NCBI RefSeq assembly: GCF_921293095.1
Contig: NC_060252.1
Coordinates: forward strand, 74,978,866-75,042,865
DNA length: 64,000 nt
DNA from: Ischnura elegans
Lineage: Eukaryota > Arthropoda > Insecta > Odonata > Coenagrionidae
Direction of reading: 5' to 3'
Of the stretch, positions 43,753 to 53,999 are shown one piece after another; the first letter of the stretch is position 1, and every line of letters starts with the position of its first letter. Position numbers and translations under genes: made by a program. The notes under the pieces were generated by a model. That model was not told the DNA's origin. It saw only the letters and a program-made list of their open reading frames with translations, and ran no database searches.

Positions 43753-44741
43753 GATCCAATTGAAAGAATACCCATTTAAATTCTGGCTTCACCTCTATTT
43801 TGCATTATTTTTGTACAGTTGGCTCCAACACATCTGAATATAAGTATTAACTGAAAGACCCAGAGAGGATTAAAACCTGTAGATTTAAGAAAGGTTATTC
43901 TCACTGGATACCTTAATGCAACGCAAATTCTCAAGCAGATATTTGAATCTATGACATTCATTTTACCATAAAAACCCACCGTAATGCGAGCTGAATTGAC
44001 GGACAGCTAAAATCACCCGTAAATATTTCAAATATTTCATGAGAAGATAAATATGAAAGGACTCATGGTTAGAAACACGCGCAAAATTCGGACGATAGAA
44101 TATCTCAATACGATCAGTAATTCAGAATGAAATAATTATTGTCAATTCTTCGGAAGATAATCTTAAACAATGAATTCTGTTTCGACGAAAAATGAACTCG
44201 AAATAGGGTGGTTTCCTCTTATTTTTTTATTGCCTAAATCGAAAGTTTATTATTGCTGGAGAACATATTTCACGCTTTTAGATTTTTAATGGCGATATCT
44301 ATTTTTCGCGATTAAATGTAAAGTGAAAATTTTCAAGCGCGCCAAAACGCGACGGCTAAGTATGAATGCTGGGAAAACTCCGTGTGACGTCGTTCTGGTT
44401 CCCGCTGCCGCAAGTGAGGTGACCTTGGGGCGAGGTTTTGAGCAATGATACGACGCTGGATGCTAGCAAGTAGCAGAGTGCCCTGCTAGCTGGTAGCGCT
44501 TGGCTTAAATAAGGATTATTAATACCATATCAAACGAAGGAAACTCTCCGACCATAGGCAATTTTAATAGGCAATTATTATGAGATATTTCCCTGAGCTC
44601 TGTGCCTCATGCATTCATTGGTAATCTCAGACGATATAAAACTCCTGATTACTCGTATAGCATCTGGGCCCCTGTGACGTCACGTGGAGTGGCATCGCTT
44701 GGCCGCCAATATAGCCTTTTTCAAATGAAGATAAAATTGAC

Positions 44742-44875
44742 CATTAACATTTGCGTAAACTGGGATTTCTAAAACCAAATAATTTGTATATTATGAATAC
44801 ACTAATGGTGGGCAACGAATCGCAATCAATGCCTTTCGTTTTCTTTGATGAAGGAAACTACCCTATTCAAGATGG
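44742..44875. repeat. Dispersed repeat copy, pair with 2012-2140
   Basis: It matches 2012-2140 nearly base for base over long blocks (AAACTGGGATTTCTAAAACC, TATATTATGAATA, CTTTCGTTTTCTTTGA). Similarity stops at AAGGAAA...TATTC on the right. Confidence 0.65.
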
Positions 44876-45259
44876 AAAATTTAGGGCAAAATTAGAAAAG
44901 GCTTTACTTACCTAAAGTACAACGAAGGAACTAACTGCTTCTGGAACATAACTTCCAATCTTCGACCAGGCGTGCCATGCTGAATGAAAAAAGCGCCATC
45001 CACGCCCAGTGTTCTCTTATTTCTCTATATCCATAAGGCGCGAGCTACCACTCCGGGTATGATGGCCTCTTCAATGCTGTTTCCCAATTCTCGCCTCCCT
45101 CTGAAAACAGTAAAGGATACAGAAAAAGGTATTTTGAGCTACCTGTCCTTTCATTGCAATAAAAAATAATCAAGTTACATGCAAAGTTTAAGGTATTTTT
45201 GTTTAAACGGATTGTACGCACATACAAGGTAATTGTATCTTATGACATAAAAAAGTTAC

Positions 45260-45480
45260 AGAAAGTATGAGGGTTCTGGGTGAACCCTTCAAGGGTATAA
45301 CACACCGGGGCCGGGAACCAAGCCAGTGGCTTATACGCCCGATCACCCGGGGAGGGGGAGGAGAGGAAGGAAAAAGGATAAGAGGCGCCGCCGCGATGGG
45401 AGCCCGTCGACGTCTCTGGGAATGGAAAGGTACAGAAGAGACGGGACGAGGGAAAAAACACCCCAACGCTATAGAAGCGA
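45260..45480. other. GC-rich patch
   Basis: CACCGGGGCCGGGAACC, CGATCACCCGGGGAGGGGG, GGCGCCGCCGCGATGGG and CGTCGACGTC form a second isolated GC-rich island in AT-rich DNA. Open frames overlap on both strands for compositional reasons. No family motif is recognised. Confidence 0.35.
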
Positions 45481-45582
45481 AGAGGGCCCTACTTATTAGC
45501 GAAACCAGGCAAAGCCATCAATGTGCCAGCGATTTTAGAGGAATTTCCTATGAGGAAGAAAAATCCATCGATTGGAATAGGT

Positions 45583-45762
45583 GAAGAACACAAATTGTAT
45601 TCTCCACGCTTTTTAATGCAACACTCAACAACCGACCATGTTTTCAAAACATTGTGTCATTTTCAAGGTCAAGGTCCTTGAAAATGACACAATGTGTTGA
45701 AACCATGGTCGGTTGTTGCGTGCTGAATAAAAAAAGTGTGGAAATTGACATTTGTGTTCTTC
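45583..45762. mobile_element. Palindromic hairpin, ACCATGGT family
   Basis: Arm 45583-45668 (GAAGAACACAAATTG ... ACAACCGACCATG ... TTTCAAGG) is the imperfect reverse complement of 45676-45762 (CCTTGAAAATGACAC ... AAACCATGGTCGGTTGTTG ... TTTGTGTTCTTC). The spacer is only 7 bp. The arm contains the same CCTTGA...GAAACCATGGTCGG phrase as 48671-48834 and 28148-28236, so it is a member of that family and not a random palindrome. Confidence 0.75.
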
Positions 45763-46029
45763 ATCGTGGATAAAGCGAACTTCCCGAACCCGATACGATT
45801 TTATACATGTTTTTTTTTTTTTATTTCAGGTCAGGGTTTTGACGTCATGGGGAATGCTTAACTTTAACAGAGGTGAGTCAGTACAAAATAAAATATCATT
45901 ATAAATTCCATCCAGGCTATTGGCAATTTCGAATTTTTCCATAAATCTAATTTAAGCCCTTTACCAATAGAATGTAAAATATCTACGTCAAAATTGCTAA
46001 AATGGTTATTCAGGCAAAAATGGTTACCT

Positions 46030-46250
46030 TGGAATAAGTGATCAGAAAAGAAATGAGGCCTTCAATGCTGAAGATAAAATAGAAAATTATAGCGGTAAAT
46101 GAGAAGGTATAATGAATAATAGGAAAAAAGGACTCTATGGATCAATTTACGCCAAAAATTAAAACGATGGATTGACCACTTGATGAGAGACAACAACTAC
46201 ATGGGAAATATAATGGAAGGAAAGTGGCAAGTACTTAAGACAGATCAGCT
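46030..46250 (+). pseudogene. LINE C-terminal remnant
   Basis: Frame pieces read RRSMLKIK, VNEKV, RTLWINLRQKLKRWIDHLMR and DNNYMGNIMEGKW. This is the well-known post-RT segment ...W.RM.....R.L...LR.R...W.GH.LR...Y...I.EGK of several LINE clades. It is a short, decayed fragment. The open frame starting at 46180 contains its last part. Confidence 0.65.
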
Positions 46251-46459
46251 AGCGTCTACTCCTACGCACTTATCCCAAACTGTCACAATAGGCGTGTGGC
46301 GGGGTTATTATGACACTAGCCGCTTGCAAATAAAAAGGATATGTTCTAACGACATTAGGCCTAGCATTTATATTTAAGATAGTTATTGCACAGGGGAAAA
46401 CATCTCATATATATCCGTTCGGCAAAATATCTCTTTTTATTTTTCGTTTATGTCGGACC

Positions 46460-48660
46460 TGAAATTAAAGTAGGGTTCTCATGTGATGTGCTTCTAGCCC
46501 CTCTCATAGATATCTCTTCTCAATTGTTCTAGATATCACGCACTTCCTACCCTAAAAGTAAAGAGGTCACGTAACATTTGCAACTGTAGGTCCTTAATCG
46601 TTGAACATCAACAGCATGCATTAAGGAATAAAAAGCCACATTGATGAAAATCATGTTTTAAAGATTTTCCCCTCTTGTTTCTGTGGTTTTAGCTAGAAAA
46701 ACCCATAATCCGGGTTTGTGTACCCCTTATTGTAAACTTTGATTTGGTAAAAATTTAGTAACTACTATTACATAGCACTGACTTTCGTGCCAAGTTGGTG
46801 TGCCCTCAAATTGTATGACTGTCTTTCCTTAAAAATTTCTGGGGGGCGTTTCAACCCCTTGACCTTCACACTGCTGGATACGGCCTTGGAACCCACCCTT
46901 CCATCATTCTACCGAATTTCTCTCTTTGGGAACGGTCTTCAAACACGCTGTACAGCAGCGGGGCAGCGACTTCATTCGACGGACGCGACCCGTGAGCACT
47001 GGAGCTAACGCCATCGTGCGCCAAATTGAGAAACTACTTGAATATTTCCCGCGCCAAGTATGAACGGTTACGATTTGAAATGAAGGCGAGAGTAGTTCCA
47101 AAAATTTATATTCGGATCATCTCCAGGAGATTGCTTGTAGTATCTTGAAGTAACCACTGTTCGGAGAGAATTTTTTTTTCTTTTTTCTGGAGCAGTAGAT
47201 CGTATGTTCATTGAAAATGATCTCATTAAATTTTGATTAATGAAAAATAAAATTTCAAGTTAGGGCTTCAATGTATAACATGGATATGGAAAATATCATA
47301 TCCAATTTGACTATCTTAAAATTTTTTTAATTTAAAATAAATACTCAGGCCTGCAAACGTTTGGTACGGGCCTATTGGCGTGCCAATTTTTCCAATTAAG
47401 AGATAGTGAGGACTATCCTAAGAAATAGATGTGAAGAGAAAGTATCATACCCGCTATATTATTTGAGATTACTCTTCACACGAAAATCAGCCTTCCATAT
47501 GCAATCTAAAATTGATTTCAATTAGACTCATTATTTGGTGTATTTCTGCTCCCATGTTCCTTGCCGTTTTAAATTACTATTTTTCAAAGGATGTTTATTT
47601 TTCATGCTCAAAGAACAAAATTCACCACTCAATGAATATTGAGGTTATATTACACACCAAAAGCTTCAACTTTTCTAAATGTGTTTCGAATGCAAAATTT
47701 CACAATTCTGTCTGTAAAAATTAACTGGGCAGGTTCTTGCGGATATTTTAAGGAGAACTAACTATTTAACGTATTTACTGCACACTTGCTCCTTAAGTTA
47801 AAATTGAAGGAACTCCCGTGTAAATAAATTAAATCTTTACTGTTAAATGGCCTGTTAAATGGACTAATATCTCCAATAACATTAAAATTCGCAAATAACT
47901 ACGATAAATTAGATTAATTAACTTGCTAGATGTGCCTAATTAAACGAGGCCTCAATTATAAAATGATATTGCTAGAAGTGCCTAGTAGAAAAAAGGCCTT
48001 AATGTTAAAATGATTCTTTTCGAAAATATCTTTTCAGATTCGCCACTTTTTCGGGCAGTAATTTACGGGTGTACAATATCCTTCGTGGAAATAGAGTGAA
48101 TGATATTGGCAAATAGAAATTGAATGTTAATAATTTAATGAGTTAATATTTCGTGGGGCACTCTGCTACTCTCTACTTGATATTTTAAGTCGAATTATAA
48201 TCCCATGAAATAGACCCAAAAATGACAAATTACTGTGATCTGCCAATAAAATACCTTCTTTATAGATACTATTCCTAGTTACCACTTTATTGGTTAAGCA
48301 AATCCATCACGGGAGATTTTCGAGGTAATGTGAGGACGCTGACGGATTCTTAAGGAAATTTTTGATCCACCATTGGAGAGGAAAAAAAGTAACCCTAGTG
48401 ACTCTGACCGTCTCTCATCTCAATATGAGTGTTTTCATCAGCGAAATTGACGGGAAAAAAATAAGAATATCGAATTCTTTCCTTCTCGGCAACTTTTCCT
48501 TGTTTTTCCTGTCACAGTTCATTCGAGATTTCACACAGTCAATCAACGTCGGACGCTATTACATCGCAGAAAAATCTCACTGACCGAAGTCTCACCCAGT
48601 ACCAGTCGTGTTTTCCCACCGACGAAGGAATAACTACGAAGTTTTTCTGCGTCTGAACAA
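46460..48660. other. Mostly unassigned AT-rich stretch
   Basis: TTTCTGGGGGGCGTTTCAAC...CTGGATACGGCC at 46837-46890 resembles one end of a G/C-run MITE. GCTAGA(A/T)GTGCCTA and GGCCT(C/T)AAT(T/G)(A/T)(T/A)AAAATGAT repeat at about 47922 and 47970, a short local duplication. No gene is supported. Confidence 0.35.
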
Positions 48661-48670
48661 GAACTACCCA

Positions 48671-48834
48671 GCTTATTAAAAAAACTTGTCTGTTTCCACA
48701 CTATTTTATTTTTACCGACCATGGTTTCGGCAGCTTGTGCCATTGTCAAGGCACCTTGACAATGGCACAAGCTGCCGAAACCATGGTCGGTAAAAATAAA
48801 ATAGTGTGGAAACAGACAAGTTGTTTTAATAAGC
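48671..48834. mobile_element. Near-perfect 164-bp palindrome
   Basis: Arm 48671-48751 and arm 48754-48834 are reverse complements almost throughout, with a 2-bp centre (CAAGG-CA-CCTTG). Each arm holds ACCGACCATGGTTTCGGCAG and CTTGTGCCATTGTC. The open frame that crosses it (48899-48543) is a by-product. The unusual perfection suggests a recent inversion-duplication of one arm, since the copy at 28148 has only one. Confidence 0.85.
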
Positions 48835-48839
48835 TGAAT

Positions 48840-50410
48840 ATCAAAGATTTCCACCGCATCACGCCGGACACTGTATCTTTTATTCAAAGAACTACCCAAA
48901 CTTTTTGTGAATATAAGGAGGTGATATGATTATAAAATTACTTTTTTTGCCTCGCACCAAGTATTCCACTAAATAAAACCAACATATGGTGTGAGGAAAA
49001 TTCGCATTACCAATAGGATTCTCATAAATTGAATTTCATTAAAGAAATATTATTTTTCTCAGGTAAATTCAGTGTTGACAAGCTCAAACCATTAGTTTTA
49101 ATGTCACTCACTTACAGTCACACAATCCGATCAAAGTCGTATATTCAATGACCACAAATTAAATTCATTTCCTCGGCCAAACAAATTTCAAATCACTGAT
49201 TTATTTCAATCATACTCAATTTCTATTTTATTATTGGAATGCATTCGACTCTCTAATTTTTCAATACTATGCAAAAAAAATATTCCCAAAATTTGAGGAT
49301 TTTTCACTTATTGATCTAGGTTTTCAAACAGAGTACTACACAAATTGTTCGCAACATTAACTATATGCCTTTATCCAGCATATGATTAAAATATACATGG
49401 GATATGGATATGAATACATAGGGAAGCGTAAGCAAATTGAGGGTAATAAGGGTAATGCTCGTATTTGTATTTTAACTATGATAAGGGCGATGCAATTTCT
49501 AAACCGAATTATGAACACTGCGTGGATTTTAATATTACAAATTTAGCCAGTTTTTAATTGTGAAATTGTATTGTTCTGAAAAAAACTGTAATTCTTTTGA
49601 CTCGCGCTTCTGCCATATCGGTTCATTTCCTAATTCAATAAATATATTCTCCATGAACATAATATAGTTTTCTACTCTACAAGAGTCAGCTATATACATG
49701 GATTTCCGTTGCATTTAAAACTTTACAGACTAACAGTGAATCTATACATTGGCCTCTCTATGCTGTTTACGTGTAATCAATTGTAAAACAGGGCAAATTT
49801 TATGTTACAAAACAGCTCCACTTAGGGTTGCCGACCTTCAATTTTTCTGCACTTTCAAATGCCTTGATTTTACAGTCAACCACTGGCACTATATTTTTTT
49901 TATTCAATTCACAAATAATATTTTTATTGCGTTATATAATCCTTCAGTTTTGGTAGAAATTTCAGTTTCTATTTCACATTTTCATATATTGCGTGTACAT
50001 TTGTCTAGTAATTTTAAGTAGTGGAAGGTGGAAGACTCCCAAAATTGGATAGTAGATAACCTTCGTAGATTCTCATGGATAGGTTGCTGCTGCAAAAGAA
50101 TTACGACACCGTGGGAAGGACTATGCATACAGATGAGCGATTGGTTAGCATCGATGATCAAACTAAGCTATCTCTCATCGAGGAAATCAATCTGGTGGCA
50201 GTCCAATTTTCGGAAATGAGATGCAACATTTTATGCCCAGAGCTATTCAAAGATTGCCACTTTCTTTTTTCAAGGTTAACCATCAAGATTCCTGAAGTCG
50301 TTAGAAGTCTAGAGAAGATCCATTTATTATAAAATCGAAAGCAATCGCGTGAGGCACCAGATTTTTTCGATTTAGAACAAAAAATATTAATGCAAACGAC
50401 AAAGGGATAA
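48840..50410. other. Unassigned AT-rich stretch
   Basis: No element ends or motifs were recognised. Open frames at 49749-50021 and 50075-50332 (+) match nothing I can name. Confidence 0.4.
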
Positions 50411-50469
50411 GTGTTAAATGACTCAGAAAATATTTCCTCAGCGCTCCCATTATTCCAAATCTCTGTTTT

Positions 50470-50612
50470 TCTCGGATTTTCAGGGCTTGATGACGATGGA
50501 CGACACGACCATCGAAACGTCGGCAGAGATGGAGAACCTTATACGGTGGGAAACCCGAAATAACTTCAACAACATCATACGCCGGGAAAACCTCAGATCT
50601 TTCTTCAGTTAG
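50470..50612 (+). mobile_element. Penelope-like terminal repeat with hammerhead-like core
   Basis: CAGGGC-TTGATGA-C-GATGG-n9-CCATC-GAAACGTC-GGCAGAG is followed by GTGGGAAACCCGAAATAAC and CATACGCCGGGAAAACCTC. The last phrase also ends the hairpin at 17740-17912. The stem GATGG/CCATC pairs perfectly but has a sequence unlike the stems of the other copies. The frames on both strands here are not genes. Confidence 0.6.
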
Positions 50613-50724
50613 TTGAAGATTAACCCTAGTTTTCTTCAAAACAGCTTAATATAATAAACCTCCTCCAGCGTCAATCTCGTATTAAACACTCCATTCAACT
50701 ATTCTATCTAGTCTATTCTCGCAT

Positions 50725-50962
50725 CAGTGGCGTAGCTAGGAATATGCTTTGGGGGGGATAAGATGGCCTGTGACAGGATTATTTTTGAAAAATGATATGC
50801 CAGAATGCACATTTTACATCATTTTAGTACTAAAAATTAAAATTTAACCAGATGCAGTTATTATATTTCAAAACTAGGCAATATTTTTAAATAACTTTTT
50901 TATTTCTCTGATGCTTTGGGGGGATCTATCCCCTAACCCCCCCCCCCATAGTTACGCCACTG
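50725..50962. mobile_element. hAT-type MITE with 8-bp target duplication
   Basis: The ends CAGTGGCGTAGCTAGG and, reverse-complemented, CAGTGGCGTAACTATGG are inverted repeats. Flanks TCTCGCAT (50717-50724) and TTACGCAT (50963-50970) agree at 6 of 8 bases. The 238-bp body has GGGGGGG and CCCCCCC runs near the ends and no ORF. Its middle is similar, in inverse orientation, to the copy at 34501. Confidence 0.85.
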
Positions 50963-51054
50963 TTACGCATAATAGTCACTGTTAAAAACGAAGGGCTGCG
51001 TCAATAATATTTCTTTATTTAAGATTTAAAAGTTGAACATTTTCAAGTTTTTGT

Positions 51055-51130
51055 GTGCTCTACTAACCTCAACTACATTACAATTACATCTATGAGGTAT
51101 TAAGCAAGCCACCACGAGGGTGTGTGTAGC
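51055..51130 (-). mobile_element. LINE 3' UTR fragment
   Basis: The minus strand reads CACACCCTCGTGGTGGCTTG, then TAATACCTCATAGATGTAAT, matching CACACGCC...GGCGGCTAGCAGGGTATTATATAGACGTAGATG at 16027-16070. It is a short 3' piece of the same family. Confidence 0.5.
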
Positions 51131-51159
51131 ACGGTGTGATTCCGCACCACGTTAGCAGC

Positions 51160-52110
51160 ACTCATTCTAAGCAGCGATTCTTCCGGGTTTCCATCCACGT
51201 TTATCCATTTTACTGGACATTCCAGTTGGCTTCCTCAGGTCCACTGAAGTATCGATGCTTAGGGTGTCGTGCTGAATAAACAGCTATTATTTGCGCTTAA
51301 TCGGGTCTCCAATTTTTTTGCAATGTTCTTACTTCTTTAATTTCCCTTTCGTAGGCCACCCCGGCCTAGATTCGCAAGTAGATCTCTGTCCGTCTATGTT
51401 TATCCCAAGTACTCGCTTTGATATTAGCTAAACCCTTGATAATTATTTCGTCAACTTTATGTAATGTTTCGTAATATGTTTTACAATATTCCCTTGTAAG
51501 TGATTCCTAATTTTTATTCCGGCTTTTTTATATATTCCTTCGTTTTTATATTCCTCTGTCCCCCATCTAGTTTTCAGTATCGATCATAAGCATTTTCTTT
51601 CCGTTTTTTATATTTTTTTCTCTGTGGATTTCGTTAGCTTATCCAATCCATGATGGTGTTACATGTGTCACGGTAGGTCTTATATATGCGTTGTAAATAA
51701 AAACTCTCACCTGTGATGGGGTGGAATTGTTGTTTAATATTGGTGCCAGGCCGCCCTTTACACTAAGTGCCTTTATCGTAATGTTGTTGATATTACCCAA
51801 GGATCATAAGGGAGGCAACTGAAATCGCAAAAACACCCAAGAACTTCAACCTTGAAGACGGCTACTCTCTTTCCAGCGTTTGGAAAAGGGTCTTCAAAGA
51901 CCTCAACCAATCATGGCACACCTCCACAAAATAGGCGTCAAAGAGAATGTATATAAAGACGAAAAAAAATTCTACATCGACACTTCAGTGGATCTGAGGA
52001 AACCAACTGGAACTTTGAGGAGATATTGTCCAGAAAAATGGATAAACGCGGAAGCAAACCCGGAAGAATCGCTGCCTATCGTCATAATCTCCGCGGAAGC
52101 CTACTTGGGA
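51160..52110 (+). mobile_element. Penelope-like remnant with inverted terminal-repeat pieces
   Basis: 51800-51892 translates to RIIREATEIAKTPKNFN, then GYSLSSVWKRV, the common C-terminal tail of insect Penelope-like proteins (REA.EI.K.P.N.N.E.GY.LS..W). After it, 51985-52082 (TTCAGTGGATCTGAGGAAAC, CAACTGGAAC, AAAATGGATAAACGCGG, AACCCGGAAGAATCGCTGC) is repeated in inverse orientation at 51160-51246. The element is thus bounded by inverted terminal pieces, an arrangement known for Penelope. The RT is absent. The frame at 51880-52134 continues into the terminal repeat and is not a separate gene. Confidence 0.65.
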
Positions 52111-52963
52111 ACTTTAGCACTCATCCTGGCCTAAATGAGAAACGCGCTCGCTTGCCGGGCGGAGATCAAGAACACACGACAACGACACGCGGTCAGACCA
52201 GAAACTAGGAGAGTGCTAAGGACACGAACATCCTACCATGCAAATAAATGTAAAAGTTAGTAATAAAAACGAAAATTTATAGTAGGAAGTGACTTATGAA
52301 GAGTAACGACATGCACGCTAATGGCTATTATTGACAATTATAGTAAGTTATTGACTATACATGAAAAGTCTATTTTACCATGTCCGAATCAAACTATCCT
52401 AGAGCTAAACTATCGCAGGTATAACTGTCCCTCATTGCACGTGGAAAGGTGACACGAACTATTAAAGAATGGTTTCATATCCTAAACTTTCATAAGTCAT
52501 CCAAGTAAGGGAGGTGGTGAAAAATTGATGCGCATATTTTTTTTCTGGATGACTTAATTATAGAACGCCGCCACCATGAACGTTTGATTGCACTAATGTA
52601 AGCGAATCATTACACTAAATAAAGGAATGAATTTGGTGTCTTTGTGGAGAAACAGTCTTACTGGGTCTCTACCTAGGCCGAAAGCATAGCACTGCAAAAA
52701 TAATAGAAACGATTGACCCCCTCTCATTTTGTGAAAGTGCCATGCAATAGTTCTACATTCGTAATTGAAGTTTACAATACATAATATACCAAACCATATT
52801 ATGAAATAAAAACAATAGAAACAAATGAAAAATATAAAAATATCATTTTCAGTCATGTAGATTTTTTCGTTAATGCATGATGTTTATGTCCGAAGATGAA
52901 GGTTCAAGTGCAGCATGTTACGTAACTTATTTATTTTTGGGGTTGAAAATCTATCAAATCCTT

Positions 52964-53092
52964 GAAGTAAAATCTGATGCTTTCCCGGCGAATATATTCA
53001 AAAAAGGCTATTCGGGCTTCCAGCCGGGTTGTCTCCCTCCATTCTGCCGACGTTTCGGAACACGAGTCGGGTTCCATCCTCAGGGCTAATGG
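52964..53092 (-). mobile_element. Penelope-like terminal repeat with hammerhead-like core
   Basis: Minus strand 53092-53039: CCATTA-GCC-CTGAGGA-T-GGAAC-n7-GTTCC-GAAACGTC-GGC-AG-AATGG. The CTGAGGA and GAAAC/GTC blocks sit where a type-I hammerhead ribozyme needs them. Helix I pairs GCC/GGC and CCATT/AATGG, and helix II pairs GGAAC/GTTCC. One extra T lies between CTGAGGA and helix II, which a canonical hammerhead lacks. Downstream come CAACCCGGCTGGAAGCCCG and TTCGCCGGGAAAGCATCAG, shared with the hairpins at 17740 and 50470. Activity is uncertain. Confidence 0.65.
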
Positions 53093-53296
53093 TGAGTGGA
53101 TGAAATCTATCAAATCTTGTCGCAAAGCTGGGGAAAAAGTAAGCTCAAAGACTATTTTCGTCAATTTCAACGCTGAAATAAACTGCCATAAGTGCCATTT
53201 TAGATTTCCCTAAGAGCAGGAAGGGGGTGTGAGATTTTAGGTTCCGAATGGATATTGATAGGAGGGGTGAGTATGGGAGAGTGGGTGGTAAGGAGA

Positions 53297-53978
53297 ATTA
53301 TTTGGTTGGAATTTGTGATACCGGCGATAAACGACCCCGCCTGTCCCTGCTTTCGTCCCCAGACAGCCAGACGGCGCGGAGTCTCTATTCTGAATGGCAC
53401 CAAAAAAAGTTCCTTACTGTCTAGATGGATAGTTAATGTTACAATCCATCAGCAGATGGAAAAATATTTGTTAACAACTATCAAACAGGTATGATAGGGA
53501 GTAGTTTTATTATTTAGTTTTTTTTATTTTTATTTTTACTATTTTATGCAAATAATAATAGCGTTTTTGCTGAATTTTCCCGAACATTTGGACGTTTCAA
53601 AATTTGGTCAATTGTACGAAAGAGTTTGGTAAAAAATAACTGCATGAATTAAATGCCTCCTGTAGGCATATTTTTTTTCTCCATTTTTATATTTCTTTTG
53701 TGGAAACTTACGCTAAACTCCAAATGATTTTCAATCAGAGCAATGTTTTTCAGGTTTGAAATTCATTCATTTACGCACCTAAACTTGGTTTTATTGTCCT
53801 TTTGATCTTCGTAGTATTTACCAAACTGCATTCATAAAACTGGTTTGGTAAATGTTACCGAAATATTAACCAAAAAGTTCGATGAAACACATCAGAAACT
53901 AGATATTTATGACTAAACTTTTTTCAAGCAGGTGGGGTCGTTTATCGCCGGTATCACAAATTCCAACCAAATAATTCG
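53297..53978. repeat. 48-bp inverted repeat pair, 590 bp apart
   Basis: 53297-53347 (ATTATTTGGTTGGAATTTG, TGATACCGGCGATAAACGAC, CCCGCCTG) is the reverse complement of 53931-53978 with a single difference (CCCGCCTG against CCCACCTG). Either these are the TIRs of one 0.68-kb element, or they are the outward-facing ends of two copies whose termini begin CAGG(T/C)GGGGTCG. No target duplication could be recognised for either view. Two short repeats (GTTTGGTAAAT/TTTACCAAAC) lie inside near 53817-53860. Confidence 0.75.
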
Positions 53979-53999
53979 CGCTCACTCAATGGAATAGAC

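Noticed and set aside
45203-45584. Open frames on both strands near 45.3 kb
   Set aside because: Same compositional cause as at 21.4 kb; no start context, splice sites or known motif.
48543-48899. 118-codon minus-strand open frame as a gene
   Set aside because: It runs through both arms of the 164-bp palindrome; the plus strand gives a matching frame for the same reason.
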